Positions 40,674-50,373 of a stretch of DNA of 64,000 nt are shown piece by piece (the stretch's first letter is position 1; every line of letters begins with the position of its first letter). Source of the stretch: Ecytonucleospora hepatopenaei (lineage: Eukaryota > Microsporidia > Enterocytozoonidae); assembly GCA_026692725.1 (NCBI GenBank), contig JAPMUG010000002.1:303388-367387 (forward strand). Direction: 5' to 3'. Both the position numbers and the translations under genes were made by a program. The notes beneath the pieces were generated by a model. That model did no database searches and was not told where the DNA came from. It saw only the letters and a program-made list of their open reading frames with translations.

Positions 40674-42137
40674 ATGGAAATTCTTAAATATTCGACTTTA
40701 CTTGACATTGATAATCATAAGGAAAAAAACGAAACTACTCTAAAAACATGCCAAACGGACAATGATTGTCGAATTACAAACATACCTGACTTTAATTCGC
40801 TGTATTGTGTAAATAGCAAGTGTATAAAGCTAAAAGGAGAAGGAATGCCCTGTTATTTTCCAGAAGAATGTGCGTCTTACAATTACCATGGGCCATTTGC
40901 ATGTTCTTCTACATGTAAAGTAGGCAAATTAGAGTGTAAGATACGTTCACAGGACGTAACACAAAACAACAAATTTTGCTGTCGAGGAATTCCTCTAGGC
41001 GGAGAGTGTAATTTTAGCAGACCCGGTCAGCTTTCTGGTTGTAACGGCAGTCAAATATGTACTTTAAAGGGAAACAAAGCAATTTGTGCAGAAAAAAAGG
41101 AACGCAGCTGGATTTTAGCCGTTTTCTGTTCAATCTCAGGAAATGTTTTAATCACCATAGGAATAAATTTACAAAAAAGAAGTTATAAGCAAAATTACAT
41201 GAAAATAACAAATTTTTGGTTTGCAAATTTAATGAGATTGGGTGTAGGCATATATATTGCAGGAAAGCTAGTGTCTTTTAGCGCATATATTTTTGGAAAT
41301 CAAAGTCTTATGGCTGGTCTGAGCGCAATAGGTCTTGTCGCAAATTCAATTTTTGCGCCGTTCATAAACAACGAGATTTTTTCTGTATATGATGCAGTTG
41401 CAATATTTTGTGCAGCAACAGGTTCTACTATTTTGGTTCAAAACACAAAAAAGTCACATACAATTTACACTCTTTGTGAGTTATTTAAAATGTACTATAA
41501 CAGGGCAACTCTCATATGGTTTGCATTTATTCTTTTTATGATTTTATTTTTATACTTAGGGATAAAGTTTGTAGAGGTAAACAGCGACTGGGATTTTTAC
41601 AATGATCCATTTAAGAGATTATTCAAGACAAATAGAATTTATTATGATGAAGATTCCATTACCTGCAAATACCTAATGGTTCTTCCATATGTTTTTTTAT
41701 CTTCATTTATTGCATCTTTTACAACTTTGTTTGTCAAAAGTTTTGGGGAAATTGCAAATAAAGCATTAAACGGTAACAAAATGTTACTGTTGGACAGAAA
41801 CTCATTATTTTTTATATCAGGAACAGTAATATGTACAATAGGACAAATTTATTGGTTGAATAGAGCGTTAAAACACTACGATGCTTTATTAGCAGTTCCT
41901 ATTTTTCACATATCTTGGACTCTTTTAAGCATTTTTACTGCAGGAATTTATTTTAAAGATTTTGACAATTTTAGCACAGAGCAGTTAAAAAAATTTACAT
42001 TTGGGTTACTTGTGATTTTTTGTGGTTCAATTTTCTTAGGTCTACGTGTTTTTAATAAGGCCAGAATTGTAGGAGAGAGAATGGAATTGCCTTCTGAAGA
42101 AATAAACACAGAAATTGAAAGAGAAATTCATGAATAA
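40674..42137 (+). CDS. NIPA-like magnesium transporter with a Cys-rich N-terminal domain
   Basis: 487 residues from ATG 40674 (the frame extends to a TTG at 40638). Residues about 25-140 hold about 14 Cys in CxxDxDC, CxxxxC and CCR contexts, a disulfide-type extracellular module. Nine membrane helices follow, starting AVFCSISGNVLITIGINLQKR and ending LLAVPIFHISWTLLSIFTAGIYFKDF then GLLVIFCGSIFLGL, matching the NIPA family. The large Cys-rich module fused to a NIPA core is unusual. No signal peptide is clear, so the Cys-rich part may depend on N-out insertion. Overlaps the TTG of the HP1 frame but not its likely ATG. Confidence 0.7.
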   Translation: MEILKYSTLLDIDNHKEKNETTLKTCQTDNDCRITNIPDFNSLYCVNSKCIKLKGEGMPCYFPEECASYNYHGPFACSSTCKVGKLECKIRSQDVTQNNKFCCRGIPLGGECNFSRPGQLSGCNGSQICTLKGNKAICAEKKERSWILAVFCSISGNVLITIGINLQKRSYKQNYMKITNFWFANLMRLGVGIYIAGKLVSFSAYIFGNQSLMAGLSAIGLVANSIFAPFINNEIFSVYDAVAIFCAATGSTILVQNTKKSHTIYTLCELFKMYYNRATLIWFAFILFMILFLYLGIKFVEVNSDWDFYNDPFKRLFKTNRIYYDEDSITCKYLMVLPYVFLSSFIASFTTLFVKSFGEIANKALNGNKMLLLDRNSLFFISGTVICTIGQIYWLNRALKHYDALLAVPIFHISWTLLSIFTAGIYFKDFDNFSTEQLKKFTFGLLVIFCGSIFLGLRVFNKARIVGERMELPSEEINTEIEREIHE

Positions 42138-42199
42138 AGTAAATTTAATTATTAGAAATGTCAAACTTCAATTAGTTTATATATTTTTAAATTTTTTAA

Positions 42200-42207
42200 C
42201 CCATCAA
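42200..42207 (+). promoter_or_regulatory. CCC motif deciding the HP1 start
   Basis: TTAACCCATCAA directly precedes ATG 42208. The in-frame upstream codons (TTG 42115, ATG 42130) lie within or next to the previous gene's 3' end and lack a motif. Confidence 0.55.
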
Positions 42208-42672
42208 ATGGGTTCTTCAGATGCAGAGATGTATGATGTAGAAAGAATTGTAGCTGATAGAGTGCATAATCATAAAAAGCAATATCTGATAAAATGGTTA
42301 GGATATTCTCATAGTGAAAACACATGGGAAGATGAGGAAAATATTTTTTGCGAGGAATTAAAAATAGAATATGAGAAAAATAAGGCAAAAAGTGCAGAAG
42401 CAAGGGCTACAAAAAAGAAAATTACAAATGCAACTAAAAAATCAGCAAAAAATACAACATCAGCAGGATTTAAAAGACCAACAGTTACAAACGAATGGGA
42501 CGATTCAATCAAGAAGGTTTTGGGAGTTTCCCAATCAAAGGAAGGAACCCTGGAAGTTGAATATTTGACCAAAGATGGAAAGAAAGGAGTTTGTGATGTT
42601 AAAGAAATACACACCAAAGCACCATTGCGTTTGATTGAGTTTTATGAGGATAATCTTTCATTTTTAGAATAA
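42208..42672 (+). CDS. HP1-like protein with chromodomain and chromoshadow domain
   Basis: 154 residues from ATG 42208, supported by CCC 6-8 bases upstream; the frame extends further back. The chromodomain YDVERIVADRV...YLIKWLGYS..NTWED keeps the three aromatic cage residues (Tyr of YDVE, Trp of IKW, Tyr of LGY) that read methylated H3K9. A Lys/Ala/Thr linker leads to a chromoshadow domain ending KAPLRLIEFYEDNLSFLE, the dimerisation and partner-binding module. This is a full HP1 layout, implying heterochromatin marking. It is convergent with a possible CENP-C gene 113 bp away. Confidence 0.82.
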   Translation: MGSSDAEMYDVERIVADRVHNHKKQYLIKWLGYSHSENTWEDEENIFCEELKIEYEKNKAKSAEARATKKKITNATKKSAKNTTSAGFKRPTVTNEWDDSIKKVLGVSQSKEGTLEVEYLTKDGKKGVCDVKEIHTKAPLRLIEFYEDNLSFLE

Positions 42673-42784
42673 AATATTTAGAGAATTATCATTTTTAAGT
42701 AAATAAATTTAATATAAAAAACAATTTACTTTAAAATATTTTAAAACACAAAATTTCTATAAAAACATACACATATCATTAATT

Positions 42785-44341
42785 TTATTCATAAAATATC
42801 ATTTTTATTCTACTGTTGCTTCTTGCTAAATTTGATATCTGGTACTTTTCATTTTTATTTATATTCACTTTTTCATTTTTATACAGCGTTGTTGCTGCAT
42901 ATTTTTTATTATCTTTCTTAACACCCATTTTAACAGCACCTGATTCACAAATTACTTCTGCTTTTGTCCCTGCCTTTATAGGTAAAGTATACGCACCGTT
43001 TTTTAGTACTAAATATGCTTCTTCAATTCCGTCATATACATTTGTTGTTTGAAATGTATTTTTAGGCAATGACCTGTATACAACACCCACAGTTCTTTTT
43101 TGTAAATTTTTAGGCATAGTTTCTTTTTTTAAATCTTGAACATTTGTTTGATTTGCACTATTTCCAAGCAAATTATCTTCTTCTTTTTTATAGCGGATTG
43201 TTTGTCTTACGTTTACTCTTTTGTTTGTTTTATTTGAAAATGGAATCCTCTTTTTAGGCGTTTCGTATTTATTGTTTAATACGTCTGAAAAATTATCATG
43301 CTCCAATAATTTGCTTTTATTGTTTCTTAGTGCAATTTTATGTGAACTTGTTGACATGATTCTTTTTTTCTTTATTCTCTTATTTTTAGGAGTTTCTTTT
43401 GTTTTGCGTACAGCTTTAAAAGGAGAAAGTTTTAATCCTGACATCTTTTTATTATTTTTGTGTTCTTTTGAATTTTCTTGAGATGATTTAGATTTTTCTA
43501 TTTGTTTACCATCATCTTGTTTATCTTCGTTTTGAATGTCATTTTTATTCAAACATGATTCAGAACTTATTTCATATCCAAAATTAGCCTGAAACCCTTC
43601 AATTTCCTGTTCTAATTGATCATCAAGCAAACTATTATGCTGTTCTTTTATTTTAACAACCAAATTTTGTTTTTTATCGTTTGAATAAGACTCAGAACCA
43701 TGTTTAAATTCAACCTCATCATTAACTTTCTGAACAACTTCTTCATCAAAATTTATAACCTGACCGTTCGTTGCTGTTTTTTGAGTAGAAACAATTTCAA
43801 AATCTTCATGTTCAATTTCGGTGTCATTAAACTCATGACTGACTGGTTTTATATCATTATTTTCAAAATCAGAAAATTCCATTCTTTTTCCACTTTCTGT
43901 AATTTTTCCCTCCTCTTTTTCAATAAAAGATTCTGCTTTGTCAAATTCAATGCTTTCTGATTTTTCAAAATTGGTTGTTGTTAAATCTGCATTTATTTCT
44001 GAATAACTAAAACTTTCCTCTTTTGGTGGTCTAATTTTAGAAACAGTGTTTAAGTCATTTTGCATTTCATTCTCATTATTGCTTTGACTACTTGATAAAT
44101 TTTCTTTATCTTTCAAATTATTTAAATTTGTTAATTTATAATATTCCTCAGTGGTAAATGCTTTCTGTTCATCTTCACTTTTTTTAAAAAGTTCAGACCC
44201 ATGCTTCCAGAATTCATCAATGTCATCCATTCCATTTTCATCTTTTTTTATATTTAAGCCGTCTAATTTGTTATAAGCTTGGCTGTTAGTATTTAATTTA
44301 TTAAAAGCGCGTTGACCAGGCACATTTAAAAACTTTTTCAT
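42785..44341 (-). CDS. possible CENP-C/MIF2-like kinetochore protein with a C-terminal cupin
   Basis: 518 residues. The N-terminus has a DDIDEFWKHGSELF segment like the N-terminal motif of Mif2. A long low-complexity acidic and basic middle follows. The last 90 residues (AYLVLKNGAYTLPIKAGTKAEV, KNEKVNINKNEKYQISN) form a strand-rich domain with the look of a cupin, as in CENP-C. The canonical CENP-C RRS-x-R motif is not seen. The call is a layout-based hypothesis. CCC at 44347-44349 (minus strand) is 5 bases before the ATG. The start is only 30 bp from the divergent TatD ATG. Confidence 0.4.
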   Translation of the reverse strand: MKKFLNVPGQRAFNKLNTNSQAYNKLDGLNIKKDENGMDDIDEFWKHGSELFKKSEDEQKAFTTEEYYKLTNLNNLKDKENLSSSQSNNENEMQNDLNTVSKIRPPKEESFSYSEINADLTTTNFEKSESIEFDKAESFIEKEEGKITESGKRMEFSDFENNDIKPVSHEFNDTEIEHEDFEIVSTQKTATNGQVINFDEEVVQKVNDEVEFKHGSESYSNDKKQNLVVKIKEQHNSLLDDQLEQEIEGFQANFGYEISSESCLNKNDIQNEDKQDDGKQIEKSKSSQENSKEHKNNKKMSGLKLSPFKAVRKTKETPKNKRIKKKRIMSTSSHKIALRNNKSKLLEHDNFSDVLNNKYETPKKRIPFSNKTNKRVNVRQTIRYKKEEDNLLGNSANQTNVQDLKKETMPKNLQKRTVGVVYRSLPKNTFQTTNVYDGIEEAYLVLKNGAYTLPIKAGTKAEVICESGAVKMGVKKDNKKYAATTLYKNEKVNINKNEKYQISNLARSNSRIKMIFYE

Positions 44342-44371
44342 TTGGAGGGATATTTTTTTGTTTCTTAAATT
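44342..44371. promoter_or_regulatory. 30-bp divergent promoter region
   Basis: The two ATGs at 44341 (minus) and 44372 (plus) are separated by only 30 bp, containing one CCC (minus sense) and a T6 run. Transcription start sites of both genes must lie within or inside the opposite gene's first codons. Confidence 0.6.
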
Positions 44372-45316
44372 ATGCTTAAGTTAAATAAAAATTTGGATAG
44401 CAATGTAAATGAAGATTTTAAAAACGTAGTAAATAAGGATGAAGACAATGTATTTTATACAAGTGACTTATTAAATTACTATGAACAAAAAGAATACATC
44501 AAATACACTGAAAAGTTTATTGGTGTTGATATAGCAGTCAATTTAACTTATTTTAAAGAAGATCTACAAAATGAAATAATGATTCGTTCTTTTAGCAAAG
44601 GAATTTTGCCTGTTTTAGTGGGAATGGATAAAGATTCAAATGCAAAAGTAATTGAACTAGCAAAAAAATACAAAACATTTTGCTATGTTGGTTATCACCC
44701 AAATCACATAGAAACATGTGAAATATCACAAGAAAATGTAAATGTAAAAGAGAAAATAAATATCTTAAAAAATCTTATAAAAGAAGATGTTGTTATTGGT
44801 GTTGGAGAGTGTGGTTTGGATTTTTGTAGAAATACAAACAAAGAGGAACAAATAGAATGGTTTAAAGAGCAGTTGAAAATCAATACAAAAAAGCCTTATT
44901 TTTTACATATGCGCGATGCTTTCGAGGATTTTATAAATGTGATAAAACCATACAAAGAAAAACTAAAAAATTCAGTAGTTCACAGTTTTACTGGAACAGT
45001 AGACGAAGCTCGTTATCTGTTAGATTTTGGATTAAAGATAGGAATTAATGGTTGTAGTATGAAAGACAGCGTGGAATTGGTCAAAGAAATTCCATTGGAT
45101 GATTTATTGATAGAAACAGACAGTCCCTTTTGTTTAATCCGTAAAAAATATGCAGCTGCTGACTATTGCCAAATTATAAAGGCAAAAAGTAATGAACCTG
45201 CACTTTTAGAAAATGTGGCAGAAGCAATTTCAAGCATAAAAAATATTTCCAAGGAAAAAGTTTTTGAAAAAGGCAAGGTAAATTTTATAAAGTGTTATTT
45301 ATCACATTTAATTTAA
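44372..45316 (+). CDS. TatD-family metal-dependent DNase
   Basis: 314 residues. GVDIAVNLTY (strand 1, the family D-I-G-x-N-L-T), CYVGYHPNH, GVGECGLDF, FLHMRDA, VHSFTG and LLIETDSPF follow the TatD order, giving the metal-binding His/Glu/His/His/Asp set of the TIM-barrel hydrolase. A 50-residue N-terminal extension precedes the barrel. TatD acts as a 3'-5' exonuclease or DNA-repair/fragmentation nuclease. Confidence 0.85.
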   Translation: MLKLNKNLDSNVNEDFKNVVNKDEDNVFYTSDLLNYYEQKEYIKYTEKFIGVDIAVNLTYFKEDLQNEIMIRSFSKGILPVLVGMDKDSNAKVIELAKKYKTFCYVGYHPNHIETCEISQENVNVKEKINILKNLIKEDVVIGVGECGLDFCRNTNKEEQIEWFKEQLKINTKKPYFLHMRDAFEDFINVIKPYKEKLKNSVVHSFTGTVDEARYLLDFGLKIGINGCSMKDSVELVKEIPLDDLLIETDSPFCLIRKKYAAADYCQIIKAKSNEPALLENVAEAISSIKNISKEKVFEKGKVNFIKCYLSHLI

Positions 45317-45547
45317 ATTAATTCATATATTTTAACAATAAATAAAATTTATAAATTTAACTTTTTTTACCCTCTGAAGAATTATAAAAGAATTATAAAA
45401 GAATTATAAATATTATATAATTTATCATATATAATTTACAAATTATCCAATATACTATAAATATTACATATTTTATTATATTTAACATAATTATCATATT
45501 ATCTAATATTTTTTAATATAATTCAATACTTTATTTAAAGAACAAGA

Positions 45548-46726
45548 ATGGTTAGAGTCAAAATTTTAGTCAATGAAAATATAAAATTTGTATATAATCC
45601 AACACAAAACTTAATATGCGATATGATAAAAGATATAAAACAATTTATAATGGAAGTGTTTAATGTTGAGATTCATAAATTTTATTTAACAACTTTTGAT
45701 GGTTTCTTAATACATAACACTATGCCTATAAGCATTCTTAAAGAAGATGAAGTTTTATGTGTCAATTCTAAAGAGATTTCACACAAAAAAGAGTTACAGG
45801 AAAAAAACAAGTTTAAAATGAGTCGCAAACAAGAAATGAAAGATGTAATTTTACAAAATATTCTATCAAATGCATCAAAAATTAAAGATAGTACTGAATT
45901 TAAACAAGATGTATTGGATAATAAGGAAAAAGAAATATCAACCAAATTAGTACCAAACAAAAATTTTAAACATAAAGAAAATGCAATATCAAAAGAAGAA
46001 TTATCAATTAAAAGAAATATACCAGAAGATTTATCAACAAAAGAGCATCTTAAAAAAGTTTCATCAATAAAAGAAGATTTAAAAGAAGATAAAGAAGTAA
46101 AAAAACAAAAAATCTTCATTAATAACAAGAAAGAAAAAAACATTGAAAATGCAAACAATTTTATAAAACAAGATAAAGAACATATCAATAATAAAAGTAG
46201 AGAAAACGAACTTAATGATTTATTAAACATTTTAAATCAAGAAGTGGCACCTAAGCAAAATAATTTTCAAGAAATTTCTAATGTTAATGTAAATTCTAAT
46301 ACGGTTGATGGCAATAAAAACAATAGAAACACACCAATTGATAATAAAGTTAATAATATTAATGTAGATTTTAATAATAAAGAACTTAATAATAAAGAAC
46401 TTAATATTATTGAAAAGCCAGCGAATAAAAAAACAATCGTGCATGAAAATGTAAAAGAAAAAAACAAAACCATAGAAAAAGAAGTTTTAACCAAAAAACA
46501 AGCAAAAGGGAACAAAAAAGCACTAAAGCCATTTAAATACGAGGATTACAAGCATCTAATAGAAAATGATACCGTTGAAAAGGGTATTGATGTAACACAA
46601 GCAAAACTTACTAAGGAAATTATGGAGGAAATGTCACATCTCAAAGATTTAAAGAAAAAAGAACACAAAGAAAAACAAATTGAATCAATAGATATTAAAA
46701 AGTTGAAAGAAAAACAAAAACAGTAA
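45548..46726 (+). CDS. Lys/Asn-rich protein with a ubiquitin-like N-terminus
   Basis: 392 residues. The first 75 (VRVKILVNENIKFVYNP, IKQFIMEVFNVEIHKFYL, FDGFLIH, ILKEDEVLCV) alternate strands and one helix in the way of ubiquitin-like domains such as coilin's N-terminus. The remaining 320 residues are disordered, Lys/Glu/Asn-rich, and end in a helical basic segment (about 330-390). A coilin or nucleolar protein is possible; not recognised. Confidence 0.55.
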   Translation: MVRVKILVNENIKFVYNPTQNLICDMIKDIKQFIMEVFNVEIHKFYLTTFDGFLIHNTMPISILKEDEVLCVNSKEISHKKELQEKNKFKMSRKQEMKDVILQNILSNASKIKDSTEFKQDVLDNKEKEISTKLVPNKNFKHKENAISKEELSIKRNIPEDLSTKEHLKKVSSIKEDLKEDKEVKKQKIFINNKKEKNIENANNFIKQDKEHINNKSRENELNDLLNILNQEVAPKQNNFQEISNVNVNSNTVDGNKNNRNTPIDNKVNNINVDFNNKELNNKELNIIEKPANKKTIVHENVKEKNKTIEKEVLTKKQAKGNKKALKPFKYEDYKHLIENDTVEKGIDVTQAKLTKEIMEEMSHLKDLKKKEHKEKQIESIDIKKLKEKQKQ

Positions 46727-46894
46727 ATTAAAATATATTTATATTTTTAATATTTATATGTTATATCCTGTCAACATTTCATTATTACATAAAATCAACA
46801 AAACTAAATGTTATATGATGTTTAATCAAAATATTACATATAAACATATAAACATTTAAACATTTAAATATTTACAAACAAACCCATTAAATTT

Positions 46895-47668
46895 ATGTTA
46901 TTGATAAACAAATTACTTAAAAAACGTAATGAAATATTAAATTATGTGTATTTATATGTATATTTGTGTTTTCACCACAAATATTTAACTAAAACATCTG
47001 ATGCTGCACTTTTTGTTTTGGGTGAAATTGATGGAAGTTTTTGTGTTAAAGAATTATTAAGTTTAATCATAAAAGAATATGTTTTTGTAGGTCAAATATG
47101 TTTTTCACTAGTAATTTTAGGTATTTTTCAATTTTTTCTATGGAATTTTTCAAATTTTAGGCGTAAAATATTTCACATTTATTTTTACTTGATATTTGTC
47201 ATATATACAATCAAAAAATTAGATGTATTTTGTGTATTTTTACATGTTTTTTTAATTTTAAGTTGCTTTTGTAGCAAGTATATTCCAGAAACAGAATATT
47301 TTTTATCTTTTTTTGTTAATGAAAATGATGTTTACAAAAAAGTTAAATCACACAACATTTTTATGCTATGTATTTTAGTGATTTATGAAAAGTATAAAAC
47401 AAAATATACTTCTAAAAAGATTTTAATTCAGATGATTTCACCTATTTGTATTTTAGACACATTTACATCAATTTCTAAAGATTTTAAAAAGGTAAAGGAA
47501 AAGACAAAATATGATTTTTTATTAGGTATATGCGCTAATATTTTATTTAATTATATGTTTACAGGAGAAACAAAGTTTCTTTTTGTTGTTTTATGTGGAG
47601 TGATAGAATATTTTGCTAGTTTTTTTGATAATATTGCCTTAACAGCATTTATTTTATTAATGTATTAA
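46895..47668 (+). CDS. dolichol kinase/SEC59-like polytopic protein
   Basis: 257 residues, about eight membrane helices. FRRKIFHIYFYLIFV resembles the RK-x-x-H helix and the C-terminal GVIEYFASFFDNIALTAFI the (I/A)E-x-x-x-x-x-x-DN-x-x-x-P/A helix of dolichol kinase and CTP-dependent diacylglycerol kinases. SEC59 supplies dolichyl phosphate for glycosylation and GPI synthesis. CCC at 46883-46885. Tentative. Confidence 0.5.
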   Translation: MLLINKLLKKRNEILNYVYLYVYLCFHHKYLTKTSDAALFVLGEIDGSFCVKELLSLIIKEYVFVGQICFSLVILGIFQFFLWNFSNFRRKIFHIYFYLIFVIYTIKKLDVFCVFLHVFLILSCFCSKYIPETEYFLSFFVNENDVYKKVKSHNIFMLCILVIYEKYKTKYTSKKILIQMISPICILDTFTSISKDFKKVKEKTKYDFLLGICANILFNYMFTGETKFLFVVLCGVIEYFASFFDNIALTAFILLMY

Positions 47669-47823
47669 ATTTGTATTCTACTCTATTTATTAGTTTATAT
47701 TATAATATATTTATTAGTTTATATTTTATCTTATAATTATTTTCAAAATTATTTTAAGGTCATCCAAAGAAATTTAAGGGGCAAAGTTTCTTTAAATAAT
47801 TTCTTTATGTAAATTTAGTATAA

Positions 47824-48495
47824 ATGGTAAAAAATACCAAATCATATAAAACATGCAAATTTTTTGTCCAGATATTTACAATGATAGGAATAATGACAAA
47901 CATAGGATGTTTTTGTGTAAATTTCTATCATTACAAAATATTGAGAGTAGAAAGCAAGTTGATGATGGCTTATTTTATTACACATAGTGAATTTGGACTG
48001 CTTTTATTGGGATGCAATTTAGTGCTATTGATCTTCTGTAATTGTGGTGTAACAAGTTGTAGCAAAGTGGTTATGAAAATATACAAAAAAGTTGCATTTT
48101 TTTATTCAGTGTTTTTAGCAATTTTGGTTGCATATTTTCTAACACTTTACAAGGTGGAATTTGGAAGCAAGGCAGGAGAGGCAACTTTTTCAGGGAATGC
48201 AGATGGAGGAATGATTTTCAGCTTGTTTACTGGGTTAAGCCAAAATTTAGCAGTCAAAAAAGCAATTGATCAGTTTAATTACATTCTAATTTTAACAAAC
48301 ATCAACAACATTTTAATAATTATCATAAATTTCATAACAATATTTATGGTGAGAATTGTACTAAACATTAAAATTGAGGTAGTACTGCCAGATCCCCCAA
48401 AGATAAAAACATTTGAACATGTTGGAATGAGCACAGCATCACTAAAAAGGAGAAGAATTATTTCACTCGATAATTCTGCAGTTATCCGTATTTAG
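47824..48495 (+). CDS. four-helix membrane protein
   Basis: 223 residues with four hydrophobic segments (about 16-35, 50-70, 86-106, 153-180) and a basic C-terminal tail with KRRR. Not recognised. A generic tetraspan shape without the tetraspanin CCG motif. Confidence 0.6.
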   Translation: MVKNTKSYKTCKFFVQIFTMIGIMTNIGCFCVNFYHYKILRVESKLMMAYFITHSEFGLLLLGCNLVLLIFCNCGVTSCSKVVMKIYKKVAFFYSVFLAILVAYFLTLYKVEFGSKAGEATFSGNADGGMIFSLFTGLSQNLAVKKAIDQFNYILILTNINNILIIIINFITIFMVRIVLNIKIEVVLPDPPKIKTFEHVGMSTASLKRRRIISLDNSAVIRI

Positions 48496-48582
48496 CATAA
48501 AACAGCATTTTTGTAAATAAAAAATTATGATATTTTTTGATTAATTAAGGAGAATATAAATAAAATTTAATTACAACCCTCA

Positions 48583-48783
48583 ATGTCACAGCAATACACA
48601 CAGCAAACAAATCCAAAAAATTGTGGTCACCAAGAAAGGACACTAGTTAAAGATCCAAGAACAAAATGCGATTGTGGACAATACAATACTGAACCATTGC
48701 AGCAGAAACATGAAAATAAGTATAATAAAAATAAAGGCAATGGATATAAAAGAACAGCAAATTCACAAATAGAACAGCAATAA
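48583..48783 (+). CDS. small Cys-containing protein
   Basis: 66 residues, Gln/Asn/Lys-rich with CGHQERTLVKDPRTKCDCG in the middle, possibly a zinc knuckle. A CCC motif 4 bases before the ATG (48577-48579) makes this short frame credible. No family recognised. Confidence 0.6.
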   Translation: MSQQYTQQTNPKNCGHQERTLVKDPRTKCDCGQYNTEPLQQKHENKYNKNKGNGYKRTANSQIEQQ

Positions 48784-48888
48784 GTAAATTAATCAAAAAT
48801 ATTTTTACCAATTATTTTAAAAAAACCTATTAAATATAAAATTCAAATTATTTAAAAATAATATAAAGATATTTAATAAATAAAAAAA

Positions 48889-50226
48889 CTAAATTACATA
48901 CAAATCATTGCATTCATAAAAACTCCTTTCTGCATCATCTGCATATCTATTCATTGATTCAACTGCTTCTTTGTTTATAAAAACATTTTCCTCATCTTCA
49001 CCCAAATCAAATGGAGAAAATGCATAAATTGTACTTTCTGTTCCTGCTGCAAAAATGCGTGGAATTTTTGGATGCATAGCAACGGTGTTTACAACACTTT
49101 TAAACCCATTTAATTGCATGTACATGCTGTTTTTTCTATACTTTTGATTATAAAGATGAACATATGAAAATTTTCTGGAATTTTCTTGGTTTGAAACAAG
49201 ATTATTAAATTCAACTAGTTCAGATTTATTATATTTTGGTGTTATCACTTTACTTAAAGAATATGTGAATACTTCTTGTTTTTTATAAAACTTTTTTAAT
49301 TCCGTGTCTAAGTTTCTTTCAAATATAAAAGGTTCATTGCATAATATGTTTATATTTTCACTTAATTTATCTTGCCATTCTCCATCATATCTTATTTTCC
49401 AATAACACAATTTTTTGTTATCAAATCCACCCAAAATATACTCATCATCTTTCCCTCCAAATCTAAATTGTTTTGCAGTTGCATAATTTTTACCATGCAT
49501 ACAAATAAATTTCATAACAGGTGAGATTTTATTAACATCATACATAACGGGCGTATCATTGCTTAGGCTTAATAATAAAAAATTGCCTTTTTCATTAAAG
49601 CAAACATCATCAAAGCCATATTGAAAATGTTTTGTTTTATACCTAAAAATAGGATGCTTAAAATTTCTATAATCATACATTTCAACCTTCCAATTGCCAT
49701 CTGTAGCAACAAAACATTCAGATGAGCTGTTAGGAACAAAAGCCATTTTAGGATGTGAGCAATATCCGTGAAAAAACTTTTGAACTGGTTTATATCCACA
49801 TTCTCTTAAATCATAAAAATATTGTCCTTTTTCATTTGATACACACATTAAATTCTTTGTATTATTTTCTAGAAGTTTACTGTTATTTTTATTTATACTT
49901 ACTTTTGTACATTGTAAATTTGTTGACACATATTTTCTTATACATGTATTTTTATACAAGTCAAATACACAGGTGTGTCCTTCTTCGCTTGTGGTAACTA
50001 AATTAAATTCATCTTTAAAACATAAAGAAGTAATATTATTAAGATTTGGAGTTTCAAATTTTTCTTTTTGAAAATTTAAACAATCTGTCAAGCATATACA
50101 ACCTAAAATATCTCCACTGGCAAAAAAACTACCACTTGGTGATATTTCAAGTGCATTTACTTCGTCCAAGTGTCCAGAAAGTTTTTTTCTATATCTAAAA
50201 AAGTCATTATATGGATTATTTTTCAT
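48889..50226 (-). CDS. WD40-repeat protein
   Basis: 445 residues. It starts RKKLSGHLDEVNALEISPSGSFFASGDILGCICL, a WD repeat, and holds about six further blades with HPKIPRIFAAGTESTIYAFSPFD near the end. The N-terminal GHxxxVNxLxxSPxG pattern resembles DCAF-type WD proteins that bind DDB1, but no signature is decisive. With a SKP1-like gene in the same window, a role in ubiquitin ligases is possible but unproven. Confidence 0.65.
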   Translation of the reverse strand: MKNNPYNDFFRYRKKLSGHLDEVNALEISPSGSFFASGDILGCICLTDCLNFQKEKFETPNLNNITSLCFKDEFNLVTTSEEGHTCVFDLYKNTCIRKYVSTNLQCTKVSINKNNSKLLENNTKNLMCVSNEKGQYFYDLRECGYKPVQKFFHGYCSHPKMAFVPNSSSECFVATDGNWKVEMYDYRNFKHPIFRYKTKHFQYGFDDVCFNEKGNFLLLSLSNDTPVMYDVNKISPVMKFICMHGKNYATAKQFRFGGKDDEYILGGFDNKKLCYWKIRYDGEWQDKLSENINILCNEPFIFERNLDTELKKFYKKQEVFTYSLSKVITPKYNKSELVEFNNLVSNQENSRKFSYVHLYNQKYRKNSMYMQLNGFKSVVNTVAMHPKIPRIFAAGTESTIYAFSPFDLGEDEENVFINKEAVESMNRYADDAERSFYECNDLYVI

Positions 50227-50373
50227 TTTATGTAGTTTTTTATTTTTAAGGATAAAATAAATGCTTTTAAATTTTATTAATAAAACTTAATGTTTAATTG
50301 TATTTTTTAAAGTATAAAATAAAAATTATTTATCTCATTAAAACAAATAATTTATTTTAAATTTAAATATATT

